From assembly GCA_036429605.1 (NCBI GenBank), contig JAVFKD010000004.1, positions 3,844,001-3,908,000 of the forward strand: a DNA stretch of 64,000 nt, given 5' to 3'. This document shows positions 1-12,200 of this stretch, one piece after another. The notes below the pieces were generated by a model. That model saw only the letters and a list, made by a program, of their open reading frames with translations, was not told where the DNA came from and ran no database searches. The DNA is from Cladobotryum mycophilum (taxonomy: Eukaryota > Ascomycota > Sordariomycetes > Hypocreales > Hypocreaceae). The position numbers were made by a program, and so were the translations under genes. Positions within the stretch are counted from its first letter, which is position 1; each line of letters opens with the position of its first letter.

Positions 1-709
1 CTTCGTTTCTGATCCTGATCCTCCTTCTCCCCCTCTTCTAACACTCTCGCTCTCATCCTCATACCTGCTCTACAAAATACTTCAACAACTTCTCTCTCCT
101 CCCTCTTCGCCTATTCTTCCCCCCGCCGAGTTGGAATTCGTGAGACAGCATCAAGTCGCAGCAAGGGAGATTCGAAATCGGAGACAATAACGTCTGGCGC
201 AAATCTTGTTCGCCTCCGCAACAGCCGATTCGGAATTTGCCATAGATGTCTATCTAAACGGCTTTCCCAGTAAAACTTATTAATACATCACACCACAGTC
301 GCTTCCATACCAAAACGAAGAAAACCATCAAACAATTCGACGAAATCATTTGATTCGGCGCAACATTTGGAGTAGAAATCGGATCCACGACACAATCGCT
401 ACGTCTTTGAAGGATCTCACCATCTTGGAGAAGAGTGTACTTTGCTGGCCAGTTTAAACAAGACTTGACCCGTGAAATCACAGATCTTTTGCGAGGTAGA
501 GCTTTGTTATAGCCCTTTAATTACGCTACGACACTCGCTCTTAAACCGCACGGTTTTCTTCGTGTGGTATTCTTTCACGTATGTGCTCTCTATCAATGCC
601 CTTTCTCTCCCTCTCCCTCTCTTGCCATTGTTTGATGCCCAGGATATACTAACAGACTCTCTCATGAGTAGATCTTTCGCTTAAACCTCGAATTTCTTTT
701 ACCTTCAAA
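1..709. other. Leader and promoter region of the Zn2Cys6 gene
   Basis: No credible gene is visible. The first 120 bases are strongly pyrimidine-rich (CT tracts), as is common in fungal promoters and transcript leaders. Short open frames here lack sensible protein composition. The region leads into the start codon at 710, whose context (TCAAAATGG) is a good fungal start context. Confidence 0.5.
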
Positions 710-2822
710 ATGGCTGGCCCTGGCGGTGGTCCTCCTCGTCGCAGGTTTGTCCCCGTCTCCTCACCACAATTGACTTTAACGCAAGATGCTAACTTGGACG
801 TCACAGTCACACCAAGTCCCGCAAGGGTTGTGAAACCTGGTACGTCTTGAGAACCAGAAGTGTCCCTCAATCTTGTTGACCTTTCCCCGGCCAATCTAAC
901 ACATCTTCTAGCAAACGTCGTCACATTCGATGCGATGAAAACTTCCCTCAATGGTACGTTCGATCGAATCGTACCCACCTGAAACTGGCTTCACTGTTGC
1001 TAACACAACCTCCTCAGCCGCAACTGCACCAAGCACAAGATTCGCTGCCCGTACAACGATGTGCAGGTTCCTGATACAGACCGCTCCACGACACCGGACA
1101 AGCCCGATCTTATGTGGACGCCACAAATTGAGGCTGCCATCAACGAGTGGCAGAGAACCGGCATGTTCCCATTCCCATCTCTCGGTATCTACCCAGCTCC
1201 GATGCCGCAAATGTACTCCTACGAGGATTTGAGGTTGATCTACCACGTTGCCGCTCTGTACAACCAGTTGGCTGCCATCGATGCCAACAACTTTACCCTC
1301 TGGACTCGTCATATCCCAACGTGAGTACAGCATGCCATTCGTCTCAGATCATGGGAACTATACTAACAACAACCCCCTTGTATAGCCTGCTTAGAATTGG
1401 CGCAACCACCCCTTACGTCATGCATGCTCTTTTGGCATTCTCGGCGATGCACATTGCCTTCCTCACTGACTGTCCCCTTGTTGGCAGCATGGCATTTGAG
1501 CACCGAGGCATTGCCTTGAGCGGCTTGCACGCGGCCATCTCTACATTCTCCCGCGATACATCTGATGCCATCCTGGCAGCCTCTCTTGTCCTCTCTTGGC
1601 AGGCCACAGATTGGTAAGCAATCTTGTTCTGCATCTTCCCGCGAGGCCACCCACGGCTAACAGTATACACAATAGGCGCAGTTGGACCCAGCTCATGCAG
1701 GGGACCTCAACGGTACGTCCACAGACGAGGACACAGCATAGAGTGGCTCAGCCCCCATCATTTTGCCCCAATACTAACTTTTTTTTGTTTTTTGTATAGG
1801 TCATTGACGCCATGGATGCTTGGAAACACGAATCCCAATTCACCGATTTCATTGCCGAGAGCAGCACGTTCCCCACGGCTCCCCCTTCTCCTGATCCGGA
1901 CCATCGGACTACCCAGCCGCGCCAGGAGGATCTTGAAGCCTACCAGCGAACTCTGGAGCAGGTGATCAAAGTTGAGGCACACCTTAAGCAGCACAAGGAG
2001 GAGACGACGCAGATCCAGCACCTGATCAGCTTCCTCAAGGGCACTCGCAAGATCAGCCCTACGCTCACCACTGCCCAACAGTTTGAGCGCCTGCAGCCCT
2101 TGAGGACCTGGCTCTTCTGGGTTCCCGTTGGCTACCTGCAGAACTATCACGGATCTCCCAATTCGCTGGTCGTCATCGCTCACCTCTACACTGTGGCCCT
2201 CTTGATGGAACGCCTGTTCCCCGAGATTGGTGCGGCCTACTTTGGTAGCCTCTCCATGAGCCCCATCGAGGAGATTGCCCGGCGTCTCATGTCCATCAAC
2301 GTTGCAAGCACCGTCAAGGGAACCTACCAGACACCTCTCACTCTCATGGAGTATCCCATTGACACGGTCGGCGAATTTCGATCTCGCATGGGCTGGGTTA
2401 GCCCACAGAGAACGCCCTCGTTCCCTCAGTTTCACCCACCCAATTTCCACGTCAGTGAGGAGTCCCCAATGATCGCAACCACGGAGTCCTTTTTGCCATA
2501 CGGGAACCCGGCCTTCAGTTACAGCGGTGAGGAGATGCCCATGCTCAACAGTGCCACAGCTGCCCACGAGGCTGTCAGCCCCCTGGTCCTCTCGTCTCCC
2601 TTCCCAAGCCAACAGTACCTGAGCATCCCTTCTCCTTCGTTTGGTGCTTACAGCCCGGCCTCATCCACCATGGAGGGTTCCATTGCGTACAGTGATACAG
2701 ATGAATACGGATCATACGACATGCGGGGCTTCCATCCAGGCCAGTCGCCCATGTTCGAGGATGCGCATCACAACAGCTACGGCGTCGGGTTCGTTACTCC
2801 CCACCAGCCCGTGTGGATCTAG
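710..2822 (+). CDS. Zn2Cys6 fungal transcription factor, seven exons
   Basis: Seven exons at 710-744, 807-839, 912-953, 1018-1320, 1386-1613, 1676-1712 and 1800-2822 join in frame to 566 aa. Every intron has GT-AG ends, and several show a CTAAC-like branch site. The binuclear zinc cluster has the pattern CxxCx6Cx6CxxCx6C, with ligands C20, C23, C30, C37, C40 and C47, preceded by a basic stretch (RRSHTKSRKG). The family binds CGG-containing DNA sites in the nucleus. The middle part (about residues 80-380) is the helical fungal activator region; the C-terminal 170 residues are Pro/Ser/Tyr-rich and probably disordered. The N terminus resembles proteins annotated as sterol-uptake-control (Upc2-like) regulators, but from memory only, so no symbol is given. 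The codons for C23 and C37 are each split by an intron. No target genes can be inferred from the neighbours. Confidence 0.93.
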
Positions 2823-5800
2823 GTTCCTAGATAGGCCCCCACCACACCCGGCTCCAACCTTGGTTCGAGGAAGCATTGTCGGATTGACCATTACCACTCA
2901 GGAACTCAACCACTCCGGCATACCCGCCCCCAGAGGATTCTTTATTCACGGCACCACCGGCAGCCCCCTCTCCGTACCTGTATCCGGAACCCATCAGCAT
3001 GCTTCCTCTCCCCGAGTCCCCGGTCCCGTCGAATAGCAAACCGTATCCTCGACATCGTCAAACCACCTCCGTGTCTTCTGGCCTGCACCCCCTCGCCACT
3101 CGCCCAAGCTCCATTCATGCTCAGTCCACCGGATGACAAGGGCAAGGGCAGGGATAGGTCTGTTTGAATAGCCTCTGGGCCGCTTCACCGCTCCGGATCC
3201 CTTGGGATTTGCCGAGACTTATTTTCCCCCCACCTCTCGATTTCGACGCAGACGCATTGTACAACACATTCCTTACCACGCTCGCTACCCACTGAAATAA
3301 TGACAACGCTCCTTTTAACCCGAGTTGATCTCGACGACATTCCTTTCGACCTAATACTTTACGCCTAATACTGTATTACTTTTAATACGCGACGCTCCTT
3401 GCGATGATACCCTCCAGCTTAATCGACAATCCTTTTGATACCCCCTCGAACTGTACACTCCTTTTATGATATAATGATATGACGAACATTGAATCGACAT
3501 AGACTACGTTCCTTACGGATAACCACGGGTAATAATGGGCCAACGAAATTCACACTGCATAGCGGCTGTTGTTGAATGCTTTTATGCATACGAACTTGGA
3601 TAGAGTATGGGATTCTTGTTTTTTTGTTTTCTTTTGGCGTTCAAACGAGCAAGCATTGGGCAAGGAGTTTGGAACATGTATTGGAATTCTTTTGTACCTT
3701 TTGACTTGGATGAGAGATGTATCGGAGGCATAAAATGCCTGGGAGGACTACAGGACAGGAAAGATGGGTTGGATATACTGTTTTTTGTTGGAAAAGTGAT
3801 TTGATGCTTTGCTTAATGAGCTGAAGAATATGGATGGAATTCAAGCTTGGTCATTTAGTTTGGCTGCTTGTTAGGACATTTTAATAATATGGGTGTGAAC
3901 CTGCTTCTTCCTATTGAACTTTGGTTGTCTGCATTTCATGTGAAGATTCGTCCTGATGAGTAATAAAACCCCTGGACTCGCCAATCTGGCAGGCAATGCG
4001 CACTCATCATGAGACCATGAACTAATATGGGTCAATGGCTCTGATAGGACCATTTACGTGTCTCTTGACCCATTTCTCAATTCACCCCCCATCAAGCTTT
4101 TAAGCCCCAAATGCTATTCTTCTCCGATGGTTATTATTAGCATGCTGCCATTATCCATGTCATGCAGGTAGGCTCGTTTACTAGCCACGCCCCGAAGGGA
4201 CCCTTGAATATCGTAATGTACCGGCTACCTGCATGTAGATGCCCTTGAAAGCTTCAACTAACTGGATTTACGAAAGAAAAATGTTGCTATTAGATTTCAG
4301 GGTCTCTGGATAAACGGGATGACGTAGGGCTGAGACAAATACAGCGTGGCTATTCGGGCCTATAGTTTTTGAACATTCTGATTCTGGTGCACTTGGGAGG
4401 GGGCGTATCTATAGCTCTGGTCTGTGTCTGTCTGCCTGCTAGTAGTTTTCTGCCGTTTCTGGCGGATGGTACGTTTGTGGGTTGGAGTGGCTGTGCGATG
4501 GGTGAACGGACGGACGGTGTTGGTGATGGCATCGCGTTGTTTCATGGCCGGGCTGTGCGGGATTCGTCCTGTGGTGGGACGAACAAGTGTAAGATCACGT
4601 ACCACTTTTGACCGATCTGTCTGATCTATCTGACTGCATGATTGATTCACGCGGAGGCTTTCCAACCTTTGATGAAAATTGAATTATACATTTTACTTCA
4701 ATACGTGGAAAATTCTGCATCTTGCTAATGTATTGGCGGAGGTTTGTCCACATTCATACCAACCCTCCTTCTCTGTCCCTCCCCCTGAAAGCGCTACATT
4801 ATTACTACAGTAACAATGAGTCTACAAGCAAGATAAGACAAAAATTATGAAAGTCCATGCAGCGGGCCTAAATTGAAAATGGGTCGTGGGGGAGGGGGCG
4901 TGGGTGGACATTTTTGGTGTGGGCTCGAATACGAGAAAAATCTGGGCAGGCAGGGATAGCTCCAAATTTAGACGCGACCTCGGGGGTGGAGGTAAGCTTT
5001 GCATTGGGAGGAGGAAGGGGGAGGTTTTTGGGGGGAGAAGAATCAGGGGATTAAGATGCTTAGAAGAATGGTAATTGTTACTACATGTGTAGATGGATAT
5101 ATGCGGATAGTATATGGTGTTGCTGGTTTTTGTCGATGGGGACGAGGTAGGTTGATGGGTTTGATGCACAAGTTGTAGGCATGAGAGTGCAACGGGCTGC
5201 TGATTTCCTTAATCGAGACTGAAGAGAAGAGTCATGCTTAGCATCCGGTACATAGCGTGATGATGCATGCTTTCCTCCAACTGATCTCTCGTGCTTCTCA
5301 TCTTTTTGGGTATCTAGTTCTAGACAGCTAACATGACACCCCCGACCACAAAATGTCCACTACTGCCTTCAAATAGCCCCTCTCAAGCTACATCAAAGTT
5401 GATATGTATGACTATACGTGTATACTTGTTGTTGCATCAACTCCTTTATCACTCACCCAGGCATCAGTGCAGTGGGATCAATATCAAATCAGATGAAAAC
5501 ACTTTCCCCCTGACTAGAGAGAGGCCCAAAGTTCTCGGGGGAGGGGGCGGCTATGATTTCCATAGCGTGCATTCCCGAGCTCCGTCCACTGCGACCCTAC
5601 AACGGACATGGGAAACTGCAGAGGACACTCCGAGAAGGGGGAAGGGGATGACAACAACCCGGCCGAATCTAGCCTCGAATGTTATGTCCTGGGTTGAACA
5701 AACATGTTAGTAGAAGGGCGTGGGTCTCCTTGGAGGGCTCAGAGGGTTTAGGCTACTATACTATCCCCAAGGGGTGGCGGAGTTTGACGCACGAGACCCT

Positions 5801-8238
5801 TTTTCTCGCACTCTCTCGACTCTTGTCTGCCAATAGATTGGTTATTGCAGACGGTTTCTCAGACAGACAGGTGTCATGTAATTTGATTGATGGAGCTTGA
5901 GCTTGTTTAGACTCGGTGTCTCCTGCATGCATAAAGGGTTTTGTGTCAATGACTTGATGTCTGAGACTCTGAATTGGATAAGGGGTTGTTGAAAGGGGGA
6001 GTGGGGAGGAGGGCGTATGCTTTTTGAATATGCTAGAAGAAAGGTAGAGGATACATGATGGACGGGAGGGAGATTTTTAGTTGCATCATCTCTTGGGGCT
6101 TGCAGGTATCGGCCGAGATGAAAAGGAAGCGCCTTGTCGAGAGCCGGTACCTGGTAGGGGGTAAGAAAACGCTGCCAGGAGCATGAACCAAGAGGGTGTG
6201 AAAGAATTAACGGTCAAGATGGACGATTTGCGGGACTATGAGAAGCTCTGAGGATGGAATAGGGCCTTGGTGATATTGCAGAGATAGTTCAACCCTTTTA
6301 TCCTTTGATTCAGTTTAGCGTCATGACGGTTATTCAGCATGTCCTTGTCGTTGATTTTCAAGTACAGTCTTTAGTGAACTGTTGAGAGGGGAGCATAAAC
6401 TGCCGCTGGCAAGTAGGCATCTCATTATCACTACCGTGTCATGGTTCACGCTGATCCGTGTCTTATCCGTTGGTGCCTAGGAGCCCCTCCTCTGAAAAAG
6501 AGAATCCGATGCCAGCCAGTAGGATACGTTTAAGACGGAGATGGGTTGAGTTTACTACGTCAACGCATTGGCCCTTCCCCCAGTTCATAATGACTACTAC
6601 GTAGAGTCTTATGGAGATTAAGATGCGCTTTTCAATGTTTAACTAAACAATATTGCGAGAGGTGCTCCGATTAAAGGTCTGGGGGGGGGGTCTAAGAGAG
6701 GTGTGAGGGCCAGCGGTACTATGCACACAGGGCGATTAACAAACGGCTGCGGGACTACGGGGCATTCAGGTACAAAGAAATATCAATGAGTTTACCATTC
6801 AACCCTTATTTTTGTTTTTTTGTTTCACTTGCCCCATTGGCATTTTGTGCGAGCACTGCCATCATCCGATTCATCATGACGGCTCATGCTTGGGGGGCCG
6901 CAAGGTGACCGTGCAGGGGCTTTGCTGTCTTTGATGCGGGATAGCGGCGGTGATGAGAACTTAACCTCGGCCAACGGTAAGATGATGCTACCTAGTGATT
7001 TCTAGCCAGAAGTTCAAGAAGAAGAAGGGGAAAAAAGGAGAAGAAGGGGATGAAAGAAAAAATATAGGGGAATGGTTGGGGAGACGCGTTGATGATGCCG
7101 GGGATGGAATTGGGGGAATTTATCAAAATCACGAGGGAAAACACGAGAACGGGGCATTGATACGCGGCAAGACGAACAAGAAGAAGTGACAGAAAGTATA
7201 TAGACAGCAGTAGGGATGAATATCAATGACAGAAATAACTGGGATCTGGTATGGTGAATCGTGTGATTCTGCTATCTATTCATCTACTATCTTGATTTAG
7301 GAGAGCTCTACTATCTAAATGTCTACCAACTCGCCGATAATGCCAGTAGTTCAATATGTATAGAAATATCTAGACCTCAATGTTAAAATTTCCATCAAAC
7401 TATGAAAGGCCTGATTATTATCCATTGCTGTGGAGAAACAGGTCTTACACAGGTGTGCTGCAGGATATCATGGTAACGGTCCAACGACCTTTGTTACCAG
7501 TTACGTGGCATCTACAGGGGATACCGCGTTTGTCTCCCGCCTCGAGTGGCTTCTTTTGTGTCTCCTAAGAAAGCAAATGTAGAATACGAGATGGTGGGTT
7601 CTGACAATGGAGATGCATCATCACTCGTTCGATGGCCTTGAGCGTTGAATTCGTGATGGGCGATCATTTTTGTCCCATCTATTGCATAAAGGATGGGGTA
7701 GCTTATATGATGCTTTTGCTTTGTTGAAGTAATGCTTTATGGAGTTATCACAGTGGTTGGTCATCCGGTCTACAGCCCCCCATGGCCTGACGAGTTACCG
7801 TGTCTCTGCTGAACCCCCTGTCCACTATCCCGGCATGGGAGAGCCTAGATGATTGGAAGGGTTTAATTCGCAGTACAATCTCTCAACCCTTTTGCAGGCT
7901 GTTCTCTTATCTGAAATTAGGTAGTTATTCCTTTTGTCTACGTCTTTCTGCATCGTGCATGGGTCTGGCGAGGTGAGGTTCGAGGTTCGAGGTGGAACGT
8001 AATCCAAATTTCGGAAGAGAGCTGCCCTGGGAATTAGCCCATGTAATGAAAGCTGGTAGTATCCGGTGTGTTGATTCAATCTAATAGAAATACATGTCAA
8101 CAGCTTGAGAGTCGATTCTCGAGGGGTGGTGAAATGTGGACATTGAGTCGCGAGACACGGCTACAAAGACGAAGACGGAAAGCCGAAAGCGAGACAGAGA
8201 ATAGTGGCTCTGTAACTTTCTATTACATCCTTTCTCCT
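2823..8238. other. 5.4-kb intergenic region, nothing recognisable
   Basis: The first few hundred bases are probably 3' UTR of the Zn2Cys6 gene. Beyond that, all open frames on both strands are short and of random-like composition, and I see no domain, tRNA, terminal repeat or transposon protein. There are local purine-rich tracts (about 7010-7060), a G9 run near 6680 and a direct GAGGTTCGAGGTTCGAGG repeat near 7974. A non-coding RNA cannot be excluded or supported. Confidence 0.45.
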
Positions 8239-9222
8239 TCAACAGTCTCTAGTATCTCTCGGCCGCATAACAAAGACCTTTGCCTCTTCATCCCACACGA
8301 ACCCCCCACAAAATTCCATCGCGACGCGCCTAATATTCTCAGCCATCTCCTCGGTCACCCCCTCAAACATGGATGGCAAGCGCTGTAGATCATCAACGTC
8401 TCTCCTGAACCTCTCCGCCAACCGGCCAACATGGCCCTTGGCCTCGAGGCCCCGGAAGCTCTCGTTCTTGCTGTAATGCCGCTTGGAGTATTCCGCAATC
8501 AGCCACCTGACGGCGGGCACGTTGCAGTCCCCCGAGCACTCAATCATCAGGTCGACAAAGTCGTTTAGCGGCGTGTCTGGTTTCTCCGGCCTGTTGCCGT
8601 TGCGCCACAGCCGCACGAAGAGGGTCTCGGTGTCCATGGCCATGTTGATGGTCTGCCATGGGTTGGAGATGAGGAACAGAAAGGCCGATTCCTCGTCCAC
8701 GATGGGGCCCTTGAACGGTGGTATCCCTTCAATGTACTCTAGCTGCCTGCGGCGCACCGAATCCTTGGGATAGATGCCTGCCGTATCTCGGTTGATGCCG
8801 TCGAGGAATAAAAGGTAATCTCCGTATCGGTCGGCAAAGGCATCTTCCTGCAGGCTCTCCACCCTCTCGATGGCCGCCGCGTACCGTTCCTGGTCCTCCC
8901 TTTCCATCCTCTCCAATTCGAGGTTCACTCTCAACGTGATGGTGTCCTTGGTCTTTTCCGACAGCGTACCCATCTCCTCTTGGTAGAGCGCAAGTCGCAT
9001 CATTGCCCTCCTCCTCGCCAGGGGGCTCACGGTGGGTGATTCGGGGGACCGGTCGGCTCGTGAGCTCGCGGCTACTATGGACTTTTGGATCTCAATCTGC
9101 TCTTCGACCCATTTCTCCAGTACCCTCTTCGTCATGTAGATGCGGAAAAAGTCCTTTTGGATCTTGCGCTGGGCGCCTCCGCTTAGGTTGGAGAAGAGGT
9201 TTCTTGGTGGGCGTGATTCCAT
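8239..9222 (-). CDS. Hypothetical protein, 327 aa, intronless
   Basis: A single open frame with even, protein-like composition and no need for introns. The N-terminal third is rich in charged residues and Arg/Glu/Lys with likely helices (residues 15-140). The C-terminal part is more globular, with Trp, Phe and Gly spread evenly (for example SNPWQTINMAMDT and LIAEYSKRHYS). No signal peptide or transmembrane segment is visible. I do not recognise the family. The start codon lies only about 30 bp from one end of a probable LTR whose TATA element points toward the gene, so its promoter may have been replaced. It stands alone, flanked by a gene-poor region on one side and decayed sequence on the other, which suggests an accessory gene. 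Confidence 0.7.
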   Translation of the reverse strand: MESRPPRNLFSNLSGGAQRKIQKDFFRIYMTKRVLEKWVEEQIEIQKSIVAASSRADRSPESPTVSPLARRRAMMRLALYQEEMGTLSEKTKDTITLRVNLELERMEREDQERYAAAIERVESLQEDAFADRYGDYLLFLDGINRDTAGIYPKDSVRRRQLEYIEGIPPFKGPIVDEESAFLFLISNPWQTINMAMDTETLFVRLWRNGNRPEKPDTPLNDFVDLMIECSGDCNVPAVRWLIAEYSKRHYSKNESFRGLEAKGHVGRLAERFRRDVDDLQRLPSMFEGVTEEMAENIRRVAMEFCGGFVWDEEAKVFVMRPRDTRDC

Positions 9223-9250
9223 GGTCTCGGATGTAGAAGTCTTGAATATG

Positions 9251-9539
9251 AATGTTCTTGAAGTTTAGCAAGCTGTCTTTGGGTCCGAGATGTAAACACT
9301 ATGCGAAGCGGGCATGCCCTACGTTATGAGAGAGGGGGAAAAGGAGAAGTGGTAGCGCCTTGCAGAGCATCTTATTCTATTTATATACCAGACATAATAG
9401 AGCAAAGCTTAATCTAAACTTTGAGCTTGCACGTTAGTTCAAGGGGTAGGAGAGAGTAGACTTTGGGCATGAGAGTTTGCTCTCTACTTGGAATACATTA
9501 TGAACTTATAAACCAATCTAGGCCTTCAACATACTCCCT
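9251..9539 (-). mobile_element. Probable copia-type LTR, solo or truncated
   Basis: Read on the minus strand, the segment starts TGTTGAAGGCC and ends CTTCAAGAACA, giving TG...CA ends with imperfect terminal inverted repeats. Immediately upstream on the same strand is the purine-rich stretch GAAAACCCGAGGGAGTA, which fits a polypurine tract next to a 3' LTR. A TATATAAATAG box lies inside. The length (about 289 bp) suits fungal Ty1/copia LTRs. No gag, integrase or reverse-transcriptase coding sequence was recognised in the adjacent 1 kb, so this would be a solo or stranded LTR. The downstream end is the less certain boundary, and no second copy is in the window. Confidence 0.45.
9377..9387 (-). 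promoter_or_regulatory. TATA box in the LTR, facing the 327-aa gene
   Basis: The minus strand reads TATATAAATAG, a strong TATA element, about 155 bp upstream of the start codon at 9222 and in the same orientation. It is probably the LTR's own promoter; use by the downstream gene is inference. Confidence 0.45.
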
Positions 9540-10674
9540 CGGGTTTTCTCAGGCGGTGGATTGAGCGATACACATGCCCTATAGGGGACTAAGCAAATGT
9601 ATCGCATGAACTAGAGGAGAAATAAACATGCTATTGGCTAATATACTAGATCACTTATAATAGAGGCTTCAGGGTTATTGGAGTACTCGAGAGGGAAAAT
9701 CAAGTCCCGAGGTTGATGTAATGGCTACTAATCCCATCACTCACTGTACGAGGGCACGAAGACAGAAAAGTCTAGTCGTTATCAACATCAGAACTAGTTG
9801 AACTCGAGCATTATACATACATAGTGCCACATACAGCCCACGTCGCGACAAGACAAGGTTATCTCTTGCTATTGGAGATGGAGGAGCGGGACGCCTCCCT
9901 CTAATAGTGTTCTATACTAGCATTCCGGTTGAAGTGCTTCTTCTCGCGTAACTGGAAAAGTCAATTTGCATCCCCTTTCTGGTATTAGCTCACCGGATCA
10001 TGCCGCTATGCACACGTATGATCTGGCAAGATGGGAGAATCCGTCGCATTCACTTCGATAACCAAAAGTCTGGTATGCTATAAACGCAAATATTAAGCAA
10101 GGGTGACTTGATTGAGCTGTTATTCATACATTAGACATCGGATCAACTGTAGTGATACATGATTACTCTTGTAGTGGAATGACAGCACATGCAGCGTGAC
10201 GACGATGTACAAGGCGACCTTGCCTGCCTAGACCTATACGAGGCAGTGACTTGGATCTGTGCATCAGATTAATGAGAGATGCGAAGCGGAGGAGTGTCAT
10301 CATCGGGTTAATATCGGACTCGTAGACAAGTCACCATTGCACTACAATACTGTGCTACAGGTTGTGGTTTTATGGTGAAGTGAATGAGTTTCGGTAGGAG
10401 GACAATACGAACTGGCCATAGTTACCGTAGCAGACAGATGGAAGGCAACTGGATGTAGGGCAGGTTAATCATGAATGAGTTGGCAAACCAAGGACAACAC
10501 GTCACGTTATGAGCGGCAAGCTGCAGAAGAGGCATTCACTCTCCCAGCATTCACGACTGCATGCTCATCTCATATGTAGCTCCAGCCTTGCACATATTCC
10601 CTGAAATTTCTCTCTGAAAATAAACACCTCACAACTCACTGAATATCGAATATGTCTGGCGATGCCGTGTTTGA
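9540..10674. other. Intergenic region beyond the LTR
   Basis: No gene is recognised. If the LTR call is right, the first part (9540-9700) would be the 3' end of the element's internal region, but I see no clear RNase H or integrase reading. The remainder has stops in all frames at short intervals. Confidence 0.35.
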
Positions 10675-12200
10675 ATGAAAGAGTTCGAGCAGGTGCTCCA
10701 TGTAGCATCGTGGAGAGTACTACAGAGCGCAAAACCTCCAGCTAGCCCCCGACCTGGCTGTCCATCGCAGTGGAGAAGCAAGCTTCTGGTCTGGTGGGAA
10801 AGAATATACCCTGACACTACCATCACGCAACCTGTCGATGCGCTCTATAAATGGTGTTATGGAGTTACCACCGATACTCCACCACTCATTCCCCCTTGGG
10901 ACAAAGATGCGAAACACGACAACAACAACCAGAGCAGTTCTCGAATACTATAAACGTCAAACGATTCTTCTCTTACATCGCGAATGAATCACTTCTTTTT
11001 CAGGACATCGTCACGAAAAATCGTCTTTGTACCAGTGCATTGGAAGCGAAGATGATGGCTGGCGTAGGGGAAGCACAATTCACACAACAAATGATGGAAG
11101 AGGAAAGGGCGGACAAGCCAATTAACCTATACAACGAAATGCAGAGAATCATCACTATGAGAACGACATCTTAATCGTGCTTCACGAAATAGAAGCAGAG
11201 ACTCCTCTCCAAGTGCAAGCACCATGGCTTGCCATGGCAACATGGAGACTGGGACAAGAGCGAGGGCAGCGTCTGGAAGATATTCACCTCGCCGAGATCA
11301 CGAAGTCAACTAAGCATTTTTCTAGTACACACGCTAAATACATACGCTACAAAGAAGCGTCACATCGAATACGTAATCTGCATTATCTCGCAGTTAGTGT
11401 GTGGACTCAAGGACAGAGAGAGGAACTCGGACTAATACCGTGCCCCTTTTCATGGGCAGATGAACACAAGCAAGCGGTAAATTATGCAGGGGTCTCTTTG
11501 CAGTGATACTCAACCCAACCGACCAGAATCCGACTTGGGCCATTCGGACCCTGCTGCGTCTGTCAACCAGTAGATGATGTACTGGCAGTATAGGACTATG
11601 ACCCTCTGCCTTATGAAGCGATGATTGAGAGTGATAGCCAAAGCTCTTGTCAAAGCTCTCGTCATTAGGTAAACGGAGGGACACTATAAAGGAACGCCCG
11701 GATGCGCGGCGGATTTTCAGCGACAAAAGATATGATAGGATGATGAATCATCTATAGGGGATTCTGATGTCGGTGTCTACCTCGACGCCCTACCTCGAGA
11801 TGATATAGAACGAGTCTCGGTCACGGTCCTAAAGACGAACATGGAGCATGGTTTCACTTGCCATGATGTGAATAGGCAAATGGAAGAGAGAGAACGTCGC
11901 ATCGCAGACAAAAGTGACCGAGCATACAACATATGGATGCTACAGATGATTTACAGTGACAGGGTGGATGGCTAATGGCAATCGAATGGAGAGACATAGT
12001 CAGCACCGGTCGTGCAACGCCAGCTCACCAAGTTTATGGTGTTTTCTGCCAAGCAGTCGAATTCAGGGGGTTTGTTCCTAGCAACCCTAGAATCGAGAAG
12101 ACTTTTTCAGTCTCAATAGCAAGTCAGCAAACCGTGGGACGAGATATTCTATCCTTGTTGCGCAGTTTTGGTGCTGCTAATGGTGGATCGGCCTCATAGA
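10675..12200 (+). pseudogene. Decayed coding fragments of one or more genes
   Basis: Several plus-strand stretches have protein-like composition but change frame or meet stops. One runs 10675-10953 (with LYKWCYGVTTDTPPLIPPWD). Another spans about 11142-11506 (with ENDILIVLHEIEAET and APWLAMATWR). A third lies at about 11764-11976 (with VYLDALPRDDIERVS and RAYNIWMLQMIYSDRV, then a stop). The last, 11975-12199 (MAIEWRDIVSTGRATPAHQ), picks up in another frame right where the third stops. Together they look like one plus-strand protein broken by indels and stops. The strand and position fit the N-terminal part of the SNF2-type relic further downstream, but that link is inference. I do not recognise the family of these fragments. 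Confidence 0.4.
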
